NCBI GenBank assembly: GCA_037833965.1
Contig: AP031354.1
Location: forward strand, 20,996,001 to 21,060,000
DNA from: Marchantia polymorpha subsp. ruderalis
Lineage: Eukaryota > Streptophyta > Marchantiopsida > Marchantiales > Marchantiaceae
Length of the DNA stretch: 64,000 nucleotides
Direction of reading: 5' to 3'
Positions 26,284 to 39,380 of the stretch are shown one piece after another. The translations under genes and the position numbers were made by a program. Position 1 is the first letter of the stretch, and each line of letters opens with the position of its first letter. The notes under the pieces are model-generated. The model was not told the DNA's origin. It was given only the letters and a program-made list of their open reading frames with translations, and did not search any database.

Positions 26284-27640
26284 CTGAAAAAATAATTATC
26301 AATCATGTAATGTACAAAGTATTTTTTTAATGCTAATGTATATATGATATAATTTGGATTGAGTTTTTATTTCAATTATATTTAAATAATTGAAATATTT
26401 TTGAACTTAGCATGTGTATCATTACAATAATGAAATATTTCATATCATATGCCAAAGTAAGTTTGTCCAACTCCTCCAATCTGAAAGAAATTGAAACTTC
26501 AAAGTATATGTTTTCAAAGAATATCATAATAAACAAATCTTTAAAAAAATCACGATAGAAGTTAAAAGTTTTATATAATTTAATTAATAAAATCAATCCA
26601 AAAATACAAAGGTCTTTTTTAATTGAATCTATAACAAGACATGTTGTGTGTAACATCATAAACATTAAGTAGTCATATGGCTTCTTGTTGATTTTGATTT
26701 GATAATCTATCAATACAAGAAATAAATGCTACACAAACAAGTGTTATTACAATAATCAAGTTTATAAAAATTTTGTACGTTTGTATTCATTTGAATTACT
26801 AATGCTACACACAACATGTTTTACTGTAACAACTGAATAACAAGTCGCATCTAATGTGAAACTATATGAAATAATTCAATATTATGATGTTACATAGAAC
26901 AAGTATTGTTACAAAGTCATAGAAATATGCATTTTTAAATTTTTGATTGATTTTATTTATTAAATAATTTTTCTTCAAATAAATAAATAAAATTTATCAA
27001 ATTTTAATCCCAAATTTACCTGACTCCTATATCAACATATGTAATGTGTAGCAGTAGAGTAATGATTTATTTCATACAATTTCATTTTAGATGTGAATTT
27101 ATAATTAGTTTATACAAAAAATACATGTTATGTGTAACATTAATTGCATGTACGAATTGAATATCAAGTTGCACCTGTATGAAATAATCCATTTTTATAA
27201 TGCACTACACAACATATATTGTTACAAGATTAGAGTAAATATAAAAATCTATACTTTTGATTATCTTTCTTCATTAATTTATTATTTTTAAATAATAAAT
27301 CAATTCAAAAAAATGAATTTATATATATTTGAAACCTATAACAACATATGTGTTAGCTTTATAATAATGAATTACTTCATACAAGTGTGATTTGATAATC
27401 AGTAGTTATAGAAAAATATGTTGTGTGTAGCATTAGTTTTTCGTGTTATCATATCGTCCTTGATGTGAAACTTTATGAAGTTCTTCATTACTATAATGCT
27501 ATACACAACATGCTTTGTTACAATTATCAATTAAATATAAACCTTGTACAATAGGATCAATTTCATTTTTCATTTTTATTTTTAAATTTCAAAATAATAA
27601 TCATTTAAAAATATATAAAATTTGTATTAACATGATGTTT
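26284..27640. repeat. Decayed relatives of the foldback MITE
   Basis: Several degenerate units repeat the themes of the foldback element in both orientations: a block like ATGAAATACTTCATA, then a block around AGTTTCACTTTAGATG, a block like TTGATAATCAGT, and a block like AACATGTTGTGTGTAGCATT. The same units resume at 31,310-31,814 beyond the copia relic. The array looks like repeated insertion of one MITE family into itself followed by decay. Confidence 0.6.
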
Positions 27641-30600
27641 GTGTCAGCCCTAAACCTCCACCCTTATGCGTTGTGGTTTAGGTGAAAATATTTGGCTTAC
27701 ATATACTTGTATAGTTTCACTTAGCTCTTGAAACTTAAATTACAATGTTCGCACGATACAAAAATCACACATACTATTTTATTTGAACAATCCAGCTTAC
27801 AATTATTTAATTTTACTCTTCGTAATGAAATAACTACAAGTCATCTAAACACACAATTTGCTCACATGACTACCTCGTACGAGCAGGCTTCTTGACCTCC
27901 AATCAAATGAAATGTACAGTATGCTCTCATCTGAACTTCCCACTAGCTTCTCATTTGACTTACTTTAAACAATTTATTTTTGCCCTAAACCTAATCCTTG
28001 TGTTTTCCTTGCGACGCTCGAATCATCAATCTTGTGAATATAAGTTTAGGGTTATTGCTTAATTCTCTTTTTTCCTCAAAGTCACTATGTTGTTAGTCTT
28101 GGATATCATTTATCTATAAGTTGTTGTTTCTACTGTCATCATCTAAATCATCATGCAAATGTTTCTTTTCACGTCAATCCAAAGTCAACAAGTTTTATAA
28201 TCTATGCATGCAAATATTTTATCGCTGAGAAAGTACATGACAATAACCATCATATGCTCCTTGCGCATTGTCATTGTCTCTAAGAAAGTAGTCAATTATC
28301 TCCATCTGCTTCATCTCTGATGCGCTTGAAAACATTCTTACTTTCCTCATACACTACGATCATTTGACTATGTTATAGACAAATTTTTTAATTTAAAGAA
28401 ATGATTATAATCAAGGAGATATTTTGACTATTATTTTCTTACATCACATTATCAATGTAACATTCTCCACCTACAAAGATTCTTATGAAAGACGTGATGT
28501 TGATCACATGACTTCTTTTATCTTTTAAATTCATTGTTTGACATTGAGAGTATTGTATTTGTTAAAAATCAAATGTTTAATAAAATCCAAGATACATTGA
28601 TTTGTAATAGGTTTAAACTTGATATGTAAATTTTTTTTTGATATTTTTTGTAATGTTTGACTCAAAAGACCTTGAGTGAAGGTCTAAGAAAAGAGAGTGT
28701 TGGGGATAAGAGTACGTAATAAGAATATGTTTAGAACTCATAAGCACAACACTTTTTATCTGTTAGAGGTCGTTACCATATATGATGAAGTTAAATTTAC
28801 TGACTCACAAGCTTAGATGTCTCATGTGTGACAATCTAGGCTAGGCCATGTGAGTAATATATATTTATCTCTCCTTAAAACAATGTGATGTGTAATAGAT
28901 AAAATTAATTCCAAATTATGCAAATATTGTATTATAGGCAAGCATCATAGTATGATTAATCAATAAGTAACTAATGATGTGACACAAGGATAGACTCTGA
29001 TAAAGAAGGAGCAAATTCTTGAACATAAGAATTAGAGCAATAGAGAATTAAAGCAATAGTTTGTCGTTGATAAACTTGAAGTATTTGAACCATATGTTAT
29101 TGTTGATGAACCTTAAATATTTGCACTAGACAATAGAGATCAACCACAGTTGTTCACAAAAAGATCATTATATCTGATTAGTAGAGCTCATCCAAGATGT
29201 AGATTATAGATCTATTATACCATTTTTGAAGATCATGATATTGATAAAAAAATGATGAAGACATTGCATTGATTTAAAAAAAAAGGAAATTTTTTTTCTT
29301 ATAGTGATGCTTATGCTTCTATCACTAAGATTGAAAATTATGCTACTATAAAGCAAGAAAATCAAACAAACAAACATTTTTTTATTGTTTATAGTTTCTT
29401 GCTTCTTAACAAGATCTGAAATCTAATGGATCTATAAATAAATCAAGCTTTGATTAATTGCAAATGGGAGTATAAGCTGAAGTAAAATCCATTTGATGAC
29501 AAGAATAAAATTTTCAAAGCCAAGTTGATGGTTAAAAGTTTCACACAAGGAAAAGATATGGACTACAACAAAGTTTTTTGGCTCTAGCAAAGTATGATAC
29601 AATTTGTCTAATATGTGCACACTATGCAATATTTAATGTGGTTATGAATCACATTGATGTAAGTATTGCAATTTTCAATCAATCTTCAAAGTACAAACAT
29701 TACATGATACAATCAGTTGGCTTTGAGGAGAAAGGTCAAGTGAAATTGGTTTGTACATTGCTTTATATCATTATATAATTGAAGAAAACCTCTTAGATAG
29801 TTGAATGCAACATTTGATGTGTTGATAAAGCACATAATTTTTCACATAATATTTGTAATTCTTGTGTACCCATGAATAAGAAGTTGAATAATGAGATCTT
29901 CAATTTTATTATTCAAGTATTGTGCGTGGATGATATGCTCATCTTGGCAAAAAACCAATCCACGATGCAAGTTACAACCAAAGTCTATATATTTAAATGG
30001 GAAGATCTGGATAAATCTAGATAGTATTATGGATATATATTTGTAGATATTTGATTTAATTTTTTTTTTGATTAGGCAAGTGTGTTCAACTTGTCCTTGA
30101 AATTATTAATATGACATATTCTAAAGGAGTATGAAAGTTTTTTGCAACACATTTTTTTAACCCTTTGCAATTCAATGTCTAGTCGATGTCATTGAAAAAG
30201 AAAAGATGTCATCAATTTACTATGACAAAGTCGTGGGCAATCTTATGTATTTTATGATATGCATAAGACATGATATTGCTCAAGCTATGGCCAAGATGAG
30301 CAGATTCATGTTAAATGTAAGAAAATTGCATTGAGAAGAGTTGAAATAAATTTTGAGGTAATTTAAAAGTACTAAGTATCATAATTTATTGTTTGATGAT
30401 TTATAAGACAATGTTTAATCCTTATTGATTATAAACAAGATTATGACAAAAGTAAATCAATAACAATGTATGTATTTACAATTTTATGATGTATGCATTA
30501 GTTAAATATCTATCTAGCACAACTGTGTAGTTCAGTCTACAACAGAAGTTGAAAATGTAGTAGCAACTGAAATAACAAAGACAACTATTTGATTCAATAA

Positions 30601-31309
30601 GCTTAATAAAGATGAGATTGAAACATGAGGTTGTCACTCTTCACATTGTGATAGTCAAAGTGCATTATATCTTGTTGCAAATAAAATGATGATCAGCAAA
30701 TGAAACATATCAGAGTTAGATTTTACTTTATCAAACATGTAATATTTTATAAAATTATTGAGCTAGTCAAAGTTAATGATAAATTCAATATAGATTATAC
30801 TTTGATCAAAGTATTTTTTTGAAAATTTTAGTAAACATTGTGTTATTACTCAAGTTTTGTACGAGAATCACAACTAGATCTTACCAGCATTTTTAATAAA
30901 CTCTATTTATTTTTACTCTATCATATTTTGGCTATGGTGTAATTCTAGTCTGCTCTATTTTAAAAATGAACCTTTGTTACATTTCATTTTAGAATATGCT
31001 ACAAAGTAATCATATAGGTTAAGAAGTATGTTGTTTTCAAACATATGTTAAGGGGGATATTGTTAGAGTTCAACCTTGTTAGTGTATTGTAGATTGCCAT
31101 TAGATTACTAGGTTTAGAATTCGTTGGCTGCAACTTACTATCTTGGTTTCAAATATCAGACTTATAAAAATATTTGACTCAATAAGAAGATTCATTGCGT
31201 CAGATATTTTCAAGAAATAGTGAGTGTTCACGTGAACATAACATACAGGCAAATCAAGTTATTTTTTTGTGTTTCACTCGTGTGACATCTACTCTTGTGC
31301 TTAACGCAT
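27641..31309 (+). mobile_element. Decayed Ty1/copia retrotransposon
   Basis: Fragments of copia pol appear in order on the plus strand, broken by many stops. 28,830-28,960 has a GAG-pre-integrase type segment with RLGHVS and CKYC...GKHHS. 29,500-29,640 has the RT start with a VKSFTQGKDMDYNKVF-like segment. 30,220-30,370 has VVGNLMYFMICIRHDIAQA and SRFM, the late RT / RNase H region. A polypurine tract AAGGGGGATAT precedes a TGTTAGAG sequence at 31,061, the likely start of the 3' LTR. The part before 28,700 shows no clear gag and no matching 5' LTR was found. The element lies inside the MITE field, whose units continue on both sides. Confidence 0.75.
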
Positions 31310-31814
31310 AATAAGCAATTAAAAACCAAATTGCATCTAATGCAAAACTCTATGGAATAATATATTCTTATAATATTACAAACAACTATAAGTGTTGTTA
31401 CATGAGTAAATTTTATGTAAACTTTGTATGTTTGAGTTGATTGATATTAATTTTTTAAAAAATTAAATTGATAGAGTATATCGGTTGAAATGTAGAAAGT
31501 GTATATTCACTTGAATTTTGTAACAACACATGTTTTGTGTAGCATTATAGTATTGAAATACTTCATAAGGTTTGATTTTAAAAACATTTTGATGATCAAT
31601 CTATACAAGGAATACATATTGTGTGTCGATACATTTAGATTGATTTTATTTATTGAAATATATTTCCTAAAATTATTAGTGAATAAAATTGATTCAAACT
31701 TACAGAGTTCATATTTACTTGCTTCTTGTAACAACACATGTTGTTTATAGCATTATTAAAATGAAATATTTCACAAGGTTTTATCTTAGATGAAACTTGA
31801 TAATTAGTCGGTAT
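31310..31814. repeat. MITE-family repeats, continued
   Basis: Degenerate units of the same family as at 26,284-27,640, with AACACATGTTTTGTGTAGCATTA-like and GAAATACTTCATAAGGTTT-like blocks repeated. They end exactly at the chromovirus LTR, so the chromovirus inserted into, or was joined to, this array. Confidence 0.55.
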
Positions 31815-32222
31815 TGTAACATTAGAGATTAAAAAGCTCACTCAAAGGTGAAAACATAAACTTTGAAGTTGAGAGATATTCACAATGATTTTTCTCTCCA
31901 TTATATAGCTCTTACCAAGAAGTACAAGAAGATAAGATGTCATCATCATCATCCACTCCAAGTGGATGAATGACGTGACAAATAACCTAACAAGCACACA
32001 AATTGCATGCGTGACACTCTCAACTATGACACTAACTAACACACTTAATCCTTATCTAACAAACACACGGATTGTAGACGTGGCGCTATAAATTAACACA
32101 TTTACTCTCTACCTGCCAAGCACGTGGATTGTTGACGTCGCAACTATGACTAGTGACAAAGTAATTATAACTTTATTTTGAGTAACCTCTACTTTAGTTT
32201 AAAATAACCATAGATGGTTACA
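31815..32222 (-). repeat. Chromovirus 3' LTR
   Basis: 408 bp, minus orientation TGTAACCATC...TGTTACA. It contains several short repeats built around the phrase 'AAGCACACGGATTG', also seen in the other LTR. Confidence 0.85.
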
Positions 32223-32235
32223 AACCTCCCTCCTT

Positions 32236-32463
32236 TTAAGACGCAACGTCATTATTGTACGTCCGTTCAAATTTTTGAACTATCAACGATGCATTAGCTA
32301 GATTTCTATCTGGTTTCCAAGTTGATTCGTATAATGAATATCCTTTCCATTGAACCAAATATTCAACCTTGTAATACTTATGACCTCGAATCTGTTTCTT
32401 GAGTATCTTTTTTATCTCAAATTTCTCTTGATCATCTATCAAGATTGGTAAAGGAGATAACAC
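32236..32463 (-). pseudogene. Chromodomain at the integrase C-terminus
   Basis: A 75-codon frame with EIKKILKKQIRGHKYYKVEYL, VQWKGYSLYESTWKP and an LIVQKFE helix: the chromodomain fold with its aromatic positions (Tyr, Trp, Trp). In chromoviruses this domain follows integrase and is thought to steer insertion to particular chromatin. It stops just before the polypurine tract and LTR, as expected. The upstream integrase frame is broken, so this is the best preserved piece of a dead polyprotein. Confidence 0.85.
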
Positions 32464-34450
32464 CGGTTGGTTTGTGATTTTTTTGGATCATGATACATGT
32501 TTTCACAATCATGACACATGAAATACAAGATGTATTTTCATATATGACGGAAGTTCCAACTTGTATGACACTTCACCAATACATTTCAATATCACAAAGA
32601 AAACCAATAAATCTAGGATTAAACTTTGTGTTTCTGTAAGAGACAAATTTGTTGTAGATAGCCAAACCTGATACTCAACCTAAAAAACTAACTCCCAAAA
32701 ATTAGCATCACAATATTATTTTTGTCAATTCTAAGCAAGCAATAACTTTTCCTTTGCTTGGTGTAGACCTTGGTGGATATGTTCCACAAATTTGTTGACC
32801 ACGGCTACTTTAGTTGAAAACTTCTCTCATATTGAAAACTTCATCAAACTTGATGGTGTAATGGGATGAACACCGTACATGAGGTAAAATAGAAACATCT
32901 TTGTGGATGCATTTATAGAATTGTTGTGTGCAAATTTCACAAGAGACAAAAGAGTATGTCATTCTTCTTGCTCTTCTAATGTGAATGCCCGTATCATATT
33001 CTCTATAGTTCTATTGGCTCTCTCTGTTTGACCATCAATTTGAGTATGATAAGCTGTTGAAATTGCTAAGTGATTTTGAAAAAAATAAAAAAAGTTATCC
33101 AAAACAAATTAGTGAAATGACTATCTTGATTAGTGATCAAGACTTTGCTTAATCCATGATTCACAAAAACAAAATACAATTAAGAAAGTTGTAGAGCCAT
33201 CACTGTTTTTATAGTTGGCTCAATGTGAATCATTTTGCTTAATAAGTTCACAAAAATCATCCATGAATCATTTTCTAATAAATATTTTGGTAACTCACGT
33301 ATGATATCCATGGTGACATGTTCTCATCGCTGCTCGGAAATAGGGAGAGGCTGTAATAAACCAACTGATTTTTGATTACTTGCCTTATTTTGTTGACAAG
33401 CAACACAACTTCAATGTGGAGGCTTACGTTTTGTGTTGCTTTCGTAAGCCTTCACATCCTCGCGTAATTTGGGCCAAAAGTAAACCCGTTGGATGCTCTC
33501 CAAAATATTTTCCACTCCCACATGACCTTCAATGATTGTATCATGATTATTTGATAAAATCATTGTGTGTAACTCTTGGTCTTATAGAATTTGCATACAT
33601 TGTTTATAGAACGCCAAACCTCTAGACTTCTCTGTCCTCCCAACTTATAATGTCTTCAAAATCTCTTCTTACTCTTTTGTGGCATTGTGTCATCTTACTC
33701 CATCAATCGACTTGAATCTTCACTTTTGCAACATGGTTCAAAAAGTACATGTGTGTGAGAGCATCCGCAAGTTGCTTCTTCCCTTTACGTACACAATCTT
33801 CATCTTGAAGCATTGACGTCATTCTGTTAAGTAAATTTATCGTTTAAACATATACTTCTAAGTTTTCAAATAAAAAAAGTGTTTATAATCAATCTCCACT
33901 ACAAACATTTTATCACCCAAGTTATGCTTCAAATGTTTTGTTGGCAACACAATGATCAACTATTCTTGTTCTGTCGTGTGGTAATTTTGTTCCGCTGCCA
34001 ACATCTTCTAAGAATAAAGAGCAATTGGATGTAATACATCCTTCCATTCTTGTTGAAGTATGCCACCCACCATTGTACCTAATGCGTTAGTTGGCAACTT
34101 GATAAGACGTTTAAGATCATACTACTTGAGGATTGAGGGATGTAACTAAGCTTATTTAATGCTTGAAAATGTAACTCTTGAGCTGTTACTCATTTCCATT
34201 TTTGACATTTTTCTAGCATAGAAGTCAAAGCTTGAGCTAGACGAACAAAGTCTTTCACAAATCTACGATAAAATCCAATGAATCCTAGAAAGTTCTTCAA
34301 CTAAGTTTGATTTTTGAATAACATCTATCTTTTCACTCATAATTTGAATTACTACGGTTGTAACTCTATGATCCAAGTAATCTACTTATGATTTGCCAAT
34401 TCACATTTTAAAGCTTTGACATACAATTGATTGTCTCTCAAAACTTGAAG
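32464..34450 (-). pseudogene. Chromovirus RT tail, RNase H and integrase remains
   Basis: No long frame survives, but conserved landmarks can be read on the minus strand. About 34,255-34,300 encodes FLGFIGFYRRFVKDF (RT connection). About 33,385-33,410 encodes CVACQQNK (integrase zinc-binding). A run at 34,380-34,450 encodes LRDNQLYVKALKCE, the segment following the RT active site. Stops and frameshifts are frequent. Confidence 0.7.
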
Positions 34451-34455
34451 AACTT
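34451..34455. other. Target-site duplication, left of element A
   Basis: AACTT at 34,451-34,455 is repeated as AACTT at 40,168-40,172. Removing one copy and everything between joins the chromovirus RT sequence sensibly, which supports this being the insertion footprint of element A. The terminal T may be shared with the element's TG end. Confidence 0.75.
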
Positions 34456-34770
34456 GTCATGTGTATCGACGATGGTGTCGATTTGAGTTCAGACACGTTA
34501 GATTTGAGTTTGAGGGGAGATACACGTTGGGACGCGGTACACGTTGGGACGCCCTACACGTTGGGATGCCATGCATGTTGAGGTCGACGACCGTGGGATA
34601 TATTCGAGGCTAGCTCGAAGAACTGTCAGTTCTTCGAGTTGAGCCTTTCGCGTCGGGGTTGATCCCCATAGCTTCGACCCTTATACTACTTGCAAATCGT
34701 GGGTTAGGCTCGACTCTTTGTACAGTTTGTGACATTTACCTTTCTTTTACTCGAAGAACTGAGACAGTGA
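34455..34770 (+). repeat. Left LTR (partial) of element A
   Basis: Starts TGTCATG like the LTR of B, contains the CTCGAAGAAC / GTTCTTCGAG hairpin (34,616-34,640) found in B's LTR, and has a TTTGTGACATTTACC segment matching the start of B's LTR-terminal repeat. The right boundary is uncertain because the sequence drifts from B after about 34,770. Confidence 0.55.
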
Positions 34771-34979
34771 ACGTCGATGTAGTGTACTCAGATTTTGGAT
34801 TTTTTTTTGTTTTCGGTTTTCTTTCCATGTTTTTGAGTTCAGTTCTCTCTTTGTGGTGTTTCACATCGTGTGTATCCCATCGCTTCTCATCTCAAAGTCT
34901 TGTTCCAGGAGGGATGAAATTTGAGCTGGACCGGTATATTAGCTCAAAGCAGTACATCATACGAATGAATGTATGAAAA

Positions 34980-36030
34980 GCCACATCTACTCGAGGGTAT
35001 AGAATCATACAGAAAACTGATATGCTGAATGACGTCACTCAATCGTACAGGGCCAACATTGCATCGATGTATCAATTACAGATTGGACAGTGGTGTCGTA
35101 TTCTACTCATCTCCTCCGCACGCCCTTGCACATGCGATGGCCGCTCGGGATAAGAGCTCCATCTTCGGACATGTCAAAACATATGCAGCATGACTTCTCC
35201 ATCGAAGCAGTCAAAAGAGCCAATTCCTGAAGAGACGAACTTGTAGAAGACTCATTATTATCTCCTTGGTCCGCTACGCTTGAGTGGAACATCGCCGATT
35301 GTTGGTGAAATGCTCCAGGTATTCCGGTCATTGTGAATGATTCAGCATGTGTTCTAGAGAGAGACTCTGAATACTCATTTGCATTCAAAGTATAGGAGGA
35401 GTATTGGGCAGGAGCATGCAGGAGTCCACACGATGCTGGGAATCTGACAAACGAAGAAAAGGAGAAAAGGAGGACCGATGTGGTGGAAGAGGCCCGGAAG
35501 CAAATAATTGCGCAACATTAATGCCGAGCCGGTAGAAACGGATTGGGAAATCCTCCTCGTCTCTTTTACCGCACCCCGTGCGCTTGGATCAGAGAGAAGC
35601 GCAGAATTCGATGCCACTCTCCTCACTTTCGCTTGTTGGAACCGGAAGAACCCGAGTGTTTTCTTGGATGCTCTGCCGCTTCGTTCCGCTTTCCATGCCG
35701 CGACTTCTGCACCACGAGTGATCGAGTTCCTTGTCGGTACGCGCCGTTCGTGAGTCGGGCAAAACCTCCCGCTGGCCCTCCGCGCCCTACTTCGGCAGCG
35801 CCAAGGTCCATTTCAGATCTCCACAGGAACAGCGCAGAGATTACTATCGTTACCTTAAAATAATCGCCCAGGCCTTTTTGACGATCTGTCCTTTGCATCG
35901 GCTTTCTCTCATGTCTGGGATGCTAATCTCTTCCCGCACTTCTGTGGCTCCAAAAGCAGCAGCACGACGGAAGGAGGCCCCCTACGGAGCGCGAGGTTAT
36001 CCGAGAAGAAAAGAGGAGTTTCTGTAATGC
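34980..36030 (-). pseudogene. RING-finger gene fragment carried in element A
   Basis: On the strand opposite to the element, frames at 35,623-35,898, 35,375-35,626 and 35,107-35,388 look protein-coding: a basic Ser/Gly-rich start, a segment ETRRISQSVSTGSALMLRN, and a polar segment ending SMEKSCCICFDMSEDGALI with PSGHRMC. The last is the first half of a C3HC4 RING finger (CCxC...GHxxC); the second half is missing and one zinc Cys is replaced by Ser. The family is like plant RING ubiquitin ligases with a C-terminal RING, but I cannot name it. The GC-rich part at 35,600-36,020 may be its former 5' end. It is probably a host gene piece picked up by, or inserted in, the element. Confidence 0.55.
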
Positions 36031-37335
36031 TTAGATTTACACTCTGAGAATGTCACAAAGTGTGCTATTGTAACGGACAGTAATAGTAGCTACGGTTTGA
36101 ATCGAAGTAGGCATTATTAAATCTGATGCAAATGGCCTTGGGATATTGAAAGTCGAAGAGAAAAGTCTTGTGGTTTTATAACGCAACTATTTTCAGTAGG
36201 TCTTTTTTTTCTTAAGGCCTTAGTTGTAGTTTTAATGTGGTAGGAAAATCCAAGAGCAAGGGTAATAGTAGTGGAAGAATCAAGTTGCTCCGGTGAGAGA
36301 GAAATAGAATTATTAGAGATGGTTTTATCATCCTTTGTATAAGGAAGTTTGTGACTGTGCACATGTTTGATCACTGAGAAGAAGAAAGAAAAAAGTCGAA
36401 GAGAAAAGAGAGAAAAAAAAAGAAAAAAAAAGAAAAAAATATTTTTTTTGAAGAGATTGAGAATTTGCACTCGGTCTCATTTATTACAATTTTTTAGTTG
36501 TGAAAATAATGGATTTATCATTATTACTTTTCCTATGGGTTCGGTTAGGGTAAATAGACTTTCTTTATATTCTTTGTCCCTATTTCTAGTGTGATGTGGA
36601 GGTATGAGGCGAAGTGCGGTACAACTCGGAGTGGAGATTTTCTCGGCTACTTAGTGGAAGAGGGGACATTGTAGGCCCTGGAGGCGGAAGGGTGGATATC
36701 ATCTTTGTGACGCAATGGACGACATCGCGTTGCAGGCGCTGGAGGTGGGAGATAGAAGGCGATGGACTTCGACTCGGGGTCGCGATGCGAGGCGATGTCC
36801 CTTGTGTTGTGTTGTTCTGTGCTGTGTTTCATTTCGGCTGGAGAGTCGTTGCTAGCTGTTTGCTTGTGTTTGGATCCTCTCCAGTCTTGCTTCTTGATGC
36901 ACGCCCATGTTTGGGTTGACGCTGATTTCCAGAGTAGTTTTACTCCAGTGTGCTGTCGATAGTGCAGCTGGATTTGATCACCGGCGCCTATCTTTGTTTC
37001 CCTCACGGTGAGACTGGAGTGATGACCAGTGGACCATGAAAGTCTTCTTGCGGTGATGACAAGTTAGGTTGCCCATACCCATAGTCAGTAGGGCTAGAGC
37101 TGGTTAGTGCAGGGACGAGGGCAGGTGGAATTGTGGCAGTGGTGCCGGTTGGTGAGTTAGTCATCACGAATGAGTTTGATGGTTAGTTGAGGACCGTGGA
37201 GGATTTACGCGGAGTGGGTTGAGGTATCGGCTACCTCATCCTAGCGCAGGAGTGGTTGCAGAGGCGCAGGGTGTGGCAGATAGCGGATCTTTGGTGGTGA
37301 TATCATCTAGGGTCTCACACTCGTGGACTAGGAAC
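36031..37335 (+). other. Element A leader
   Basis: Non-coding stretch before gag. It has a purine-rich low-complexity run at 36,380-36,445 and a GT-rich part from 36,590. From about 37,190 it aligns with the leader of B at the window's right end (shared phrase GGATTTACGCGGAGTGG). No primer-binding site could be found. Confidence 0.4.
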
Positions 37336-39093
37336 ATGGACGAGATGTACGGGGCCATGGAGGGCTCACGGCGGTACTTTGGTGCAGTGGGCACCATTGA
37401 GTTGGATGATTTCATCCAGGAGTTTGACACGTGGTGCGATATGCAGTTCTTGCGTAACCCCACGTTGTTTACACCCTTCTTTGCTTGGAAGGGGTTGTTT
37501 CAGCATCTGGAGGGGCCTCCCATGGATGACTACCATGAGTTTGGAAGAGATTATGCTGTGGAGATTGACGCATGGAGGCGTCATTGGTCTCCAAACTATA
37601 TGTCGATCACCCAAGGTGGTGTTGGTACCAGTGGAGGTGCGAGTGGTAGCATCACCGATGGTACTAGTGGAGCAGGTACCACCAACGATGCTGTTAGCGT
37701 TGCCAGCACAAGTGGGGAGACTACTGGCGTACCTTCATTCAGCCCCATTCCTGAGTTCTTCAAGAGGTTGAGGAAGAACTATAAGGGGGTGAGGACGGAG
37801 AAGTTGAGGAGTCTCCAAGAGTTTGAGCGGAAGACTGGTGAGAGTCTTCGGGAGGCATACACTCCTATACGGCGGTTGATCTCAGTTACTCACGGTGTAA
37901 CTGAGGCGCAGGCGGTCCAGTATTGGTACAGGATATTGGACAGAGAGTTACAGCGGAGGGTTCGGGATGCTACCCTCTTGAGCGATGCGTCACCTACATT
38001 GGCCTATGTGTTTGCTCTTTCTGAGAAGATTGAGCTTAACATAGTGGAGGAGAGAGTGGTGACTTCTTCATTCGCTAGAGACGTAGCCACTTCTTTTCGT
38101 GTCCCGCAGAGCACGGCACAGTCTAGACCCTTTGATGTTGGTAGTGATGGGGGTCGCGGAGCGCAGACACGACACCAGACGGCCGCTAGAGATACATGAG
38201 CACGTGCACCCGTGCCGTCGTTTGCTGGCCAGCAGCAAGGACCAGCATGTTGGACATGTGGAGGGGATCATCTGCGGAGAGATTGTCCCCAGGAGGCTGG
38301 AGGTCGGAGTGCACAGGCCAGACCCCAGTCAGCAAAGGTGGTGTGTGATCACTGTGGTCGAGCAGGTCATACTCGAGATCGGTGTTTTGACTTTCATCCA
38401 GAGTTGACATCTGGTGGTAGAGGTCGTGGTGGTGATACTTCCCGAGGTCGAGGTGGCCGTGCTCGTAGAGGTGGTCGAGGTGCCAGTGTAGTTGGACGCC
38501 CTGTAGCGAGCGCTACTTCGGCCACAGAGAGCGCGATGGCTGCCCGAATTGAGCAGTTGGAGCAGAGGCTCGCTGCTATGGCGAGTTCTGGAGCGAGCAC
38601 TTCCATCTCTTACGAGGAAGAGGATTTCTCTTATTTAGCGAGTGCAGCACAGGTGGAGGCATCGGTTGCAGTGACTAGAGGTGTAGCTCGAGCTCTAGAG
38701 CCACGCGGAGCAACAGGGGAGTTGGACCCTCAGAGGGGTGAGGGTGGGCGTCAGGCCAGACTTCCCCAGTCGTTCTTGTTGTCAGAGGTGGGCAGGACTT
38801 CATCCATAAGACCTGTACCACTAAGTGACCTTAGTGGGAGGACTGAGACATCTACGTCACGTGTTGTGGACACAGACACACCATCTAGTGCAGTGACGCG
38901 GATGGCTAGCTCAGTGATGAAATCTCCACTATTTTCATCTACGGAGCTGATAGACTCTGGGATTGACTTGGCTCAGGTGTTTCGTTTAGTAGCCACGTTT
39001 TGTGAATGTGGGAGTGTCAATGCTACGAGTGCCGAGATAGGCAAGGCTATTGTTGAGGAGCTATACTCTACGACTACATTGAGCAATGAGTAG
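37336..39093 (+). pseudogene. Element A Gag
   Basis: Gag begins at the ATG at 37,336 (MDEMYGAMEGSRRY...), in frame with a longer open stretch from 37,219. A retrotransposon Gag core with FERKTGESLREAYTPIRRLI follows a Ser/Gly/Thr-rich insert. After an in-frame TGA at 38,198-38,200 come two CCHC zinc knuckles, CWTCGGDHLRRDC and CDHCGRAGHTRDRC, and a Gly/Arg-rich tail. The TGA stands where B has Arg, and a TAG at 39,091-39,093 stands where Gln is expected. Gag would package element RNA; here it is split and probably dead. Confidence 0.85.
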
Positions 39094-39350
39094 ACATGGC
39101 AGGCGGCAGCGGCGCGGATGGAGTTCTTACCAGCCCGACCAGCCATTGATCGTGAGGGGATTCTCCCTGGTGTGTGTATGGTGGACAACCGGAGTGGTGT
39201 ATTTCGCTTGATGAGTGCTACAGGGCGGGTGTATGTCCCAGCTAGAGTGTTGTTGGATTCTAGTGCACAGCCCTTGATGTTGGGCAAGACAGCATGCATT
39301 AGTTTGGGAGTTCGGAGGTCCGAGTTGGAGCCTTATCCGTTCGAGTGGCA
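39094..39350 (+). pseudogene. Element A protease start
   Basis: The frame contains RVYVPARVLLDSSAQPLMLG, the retropepsin-type active-site loop with the usual DSG changed to DSS. It breaks off after RRSELEPYPF, where the large internal deletion begins. B has the same segment at about 56,359-56,560. Confidence 0.7.
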
Positions 39351-39380
39351 ATGGAGTGACGCTGATTGATCACCGGACCA
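39351..39380. other. Internal deletion junction of element A
   Basis: Protease sequence passes within about 30 bases into integrase sequence (CTGATTGATCACCGGACCACG) that in B lies about 4 kb further on. The missing part includes the methyltransferase, RT and RNase H. The exact breakpoint cannot be set by eye. Confidence 0.7.

Noticed and set aside
36117..36470. 117-codon minus-strand frame rich in Phe, Leu and Ser
   Set aside because: Created by the polypurine low-complexity run at 36,380-36,445; not a membrane protein gene.
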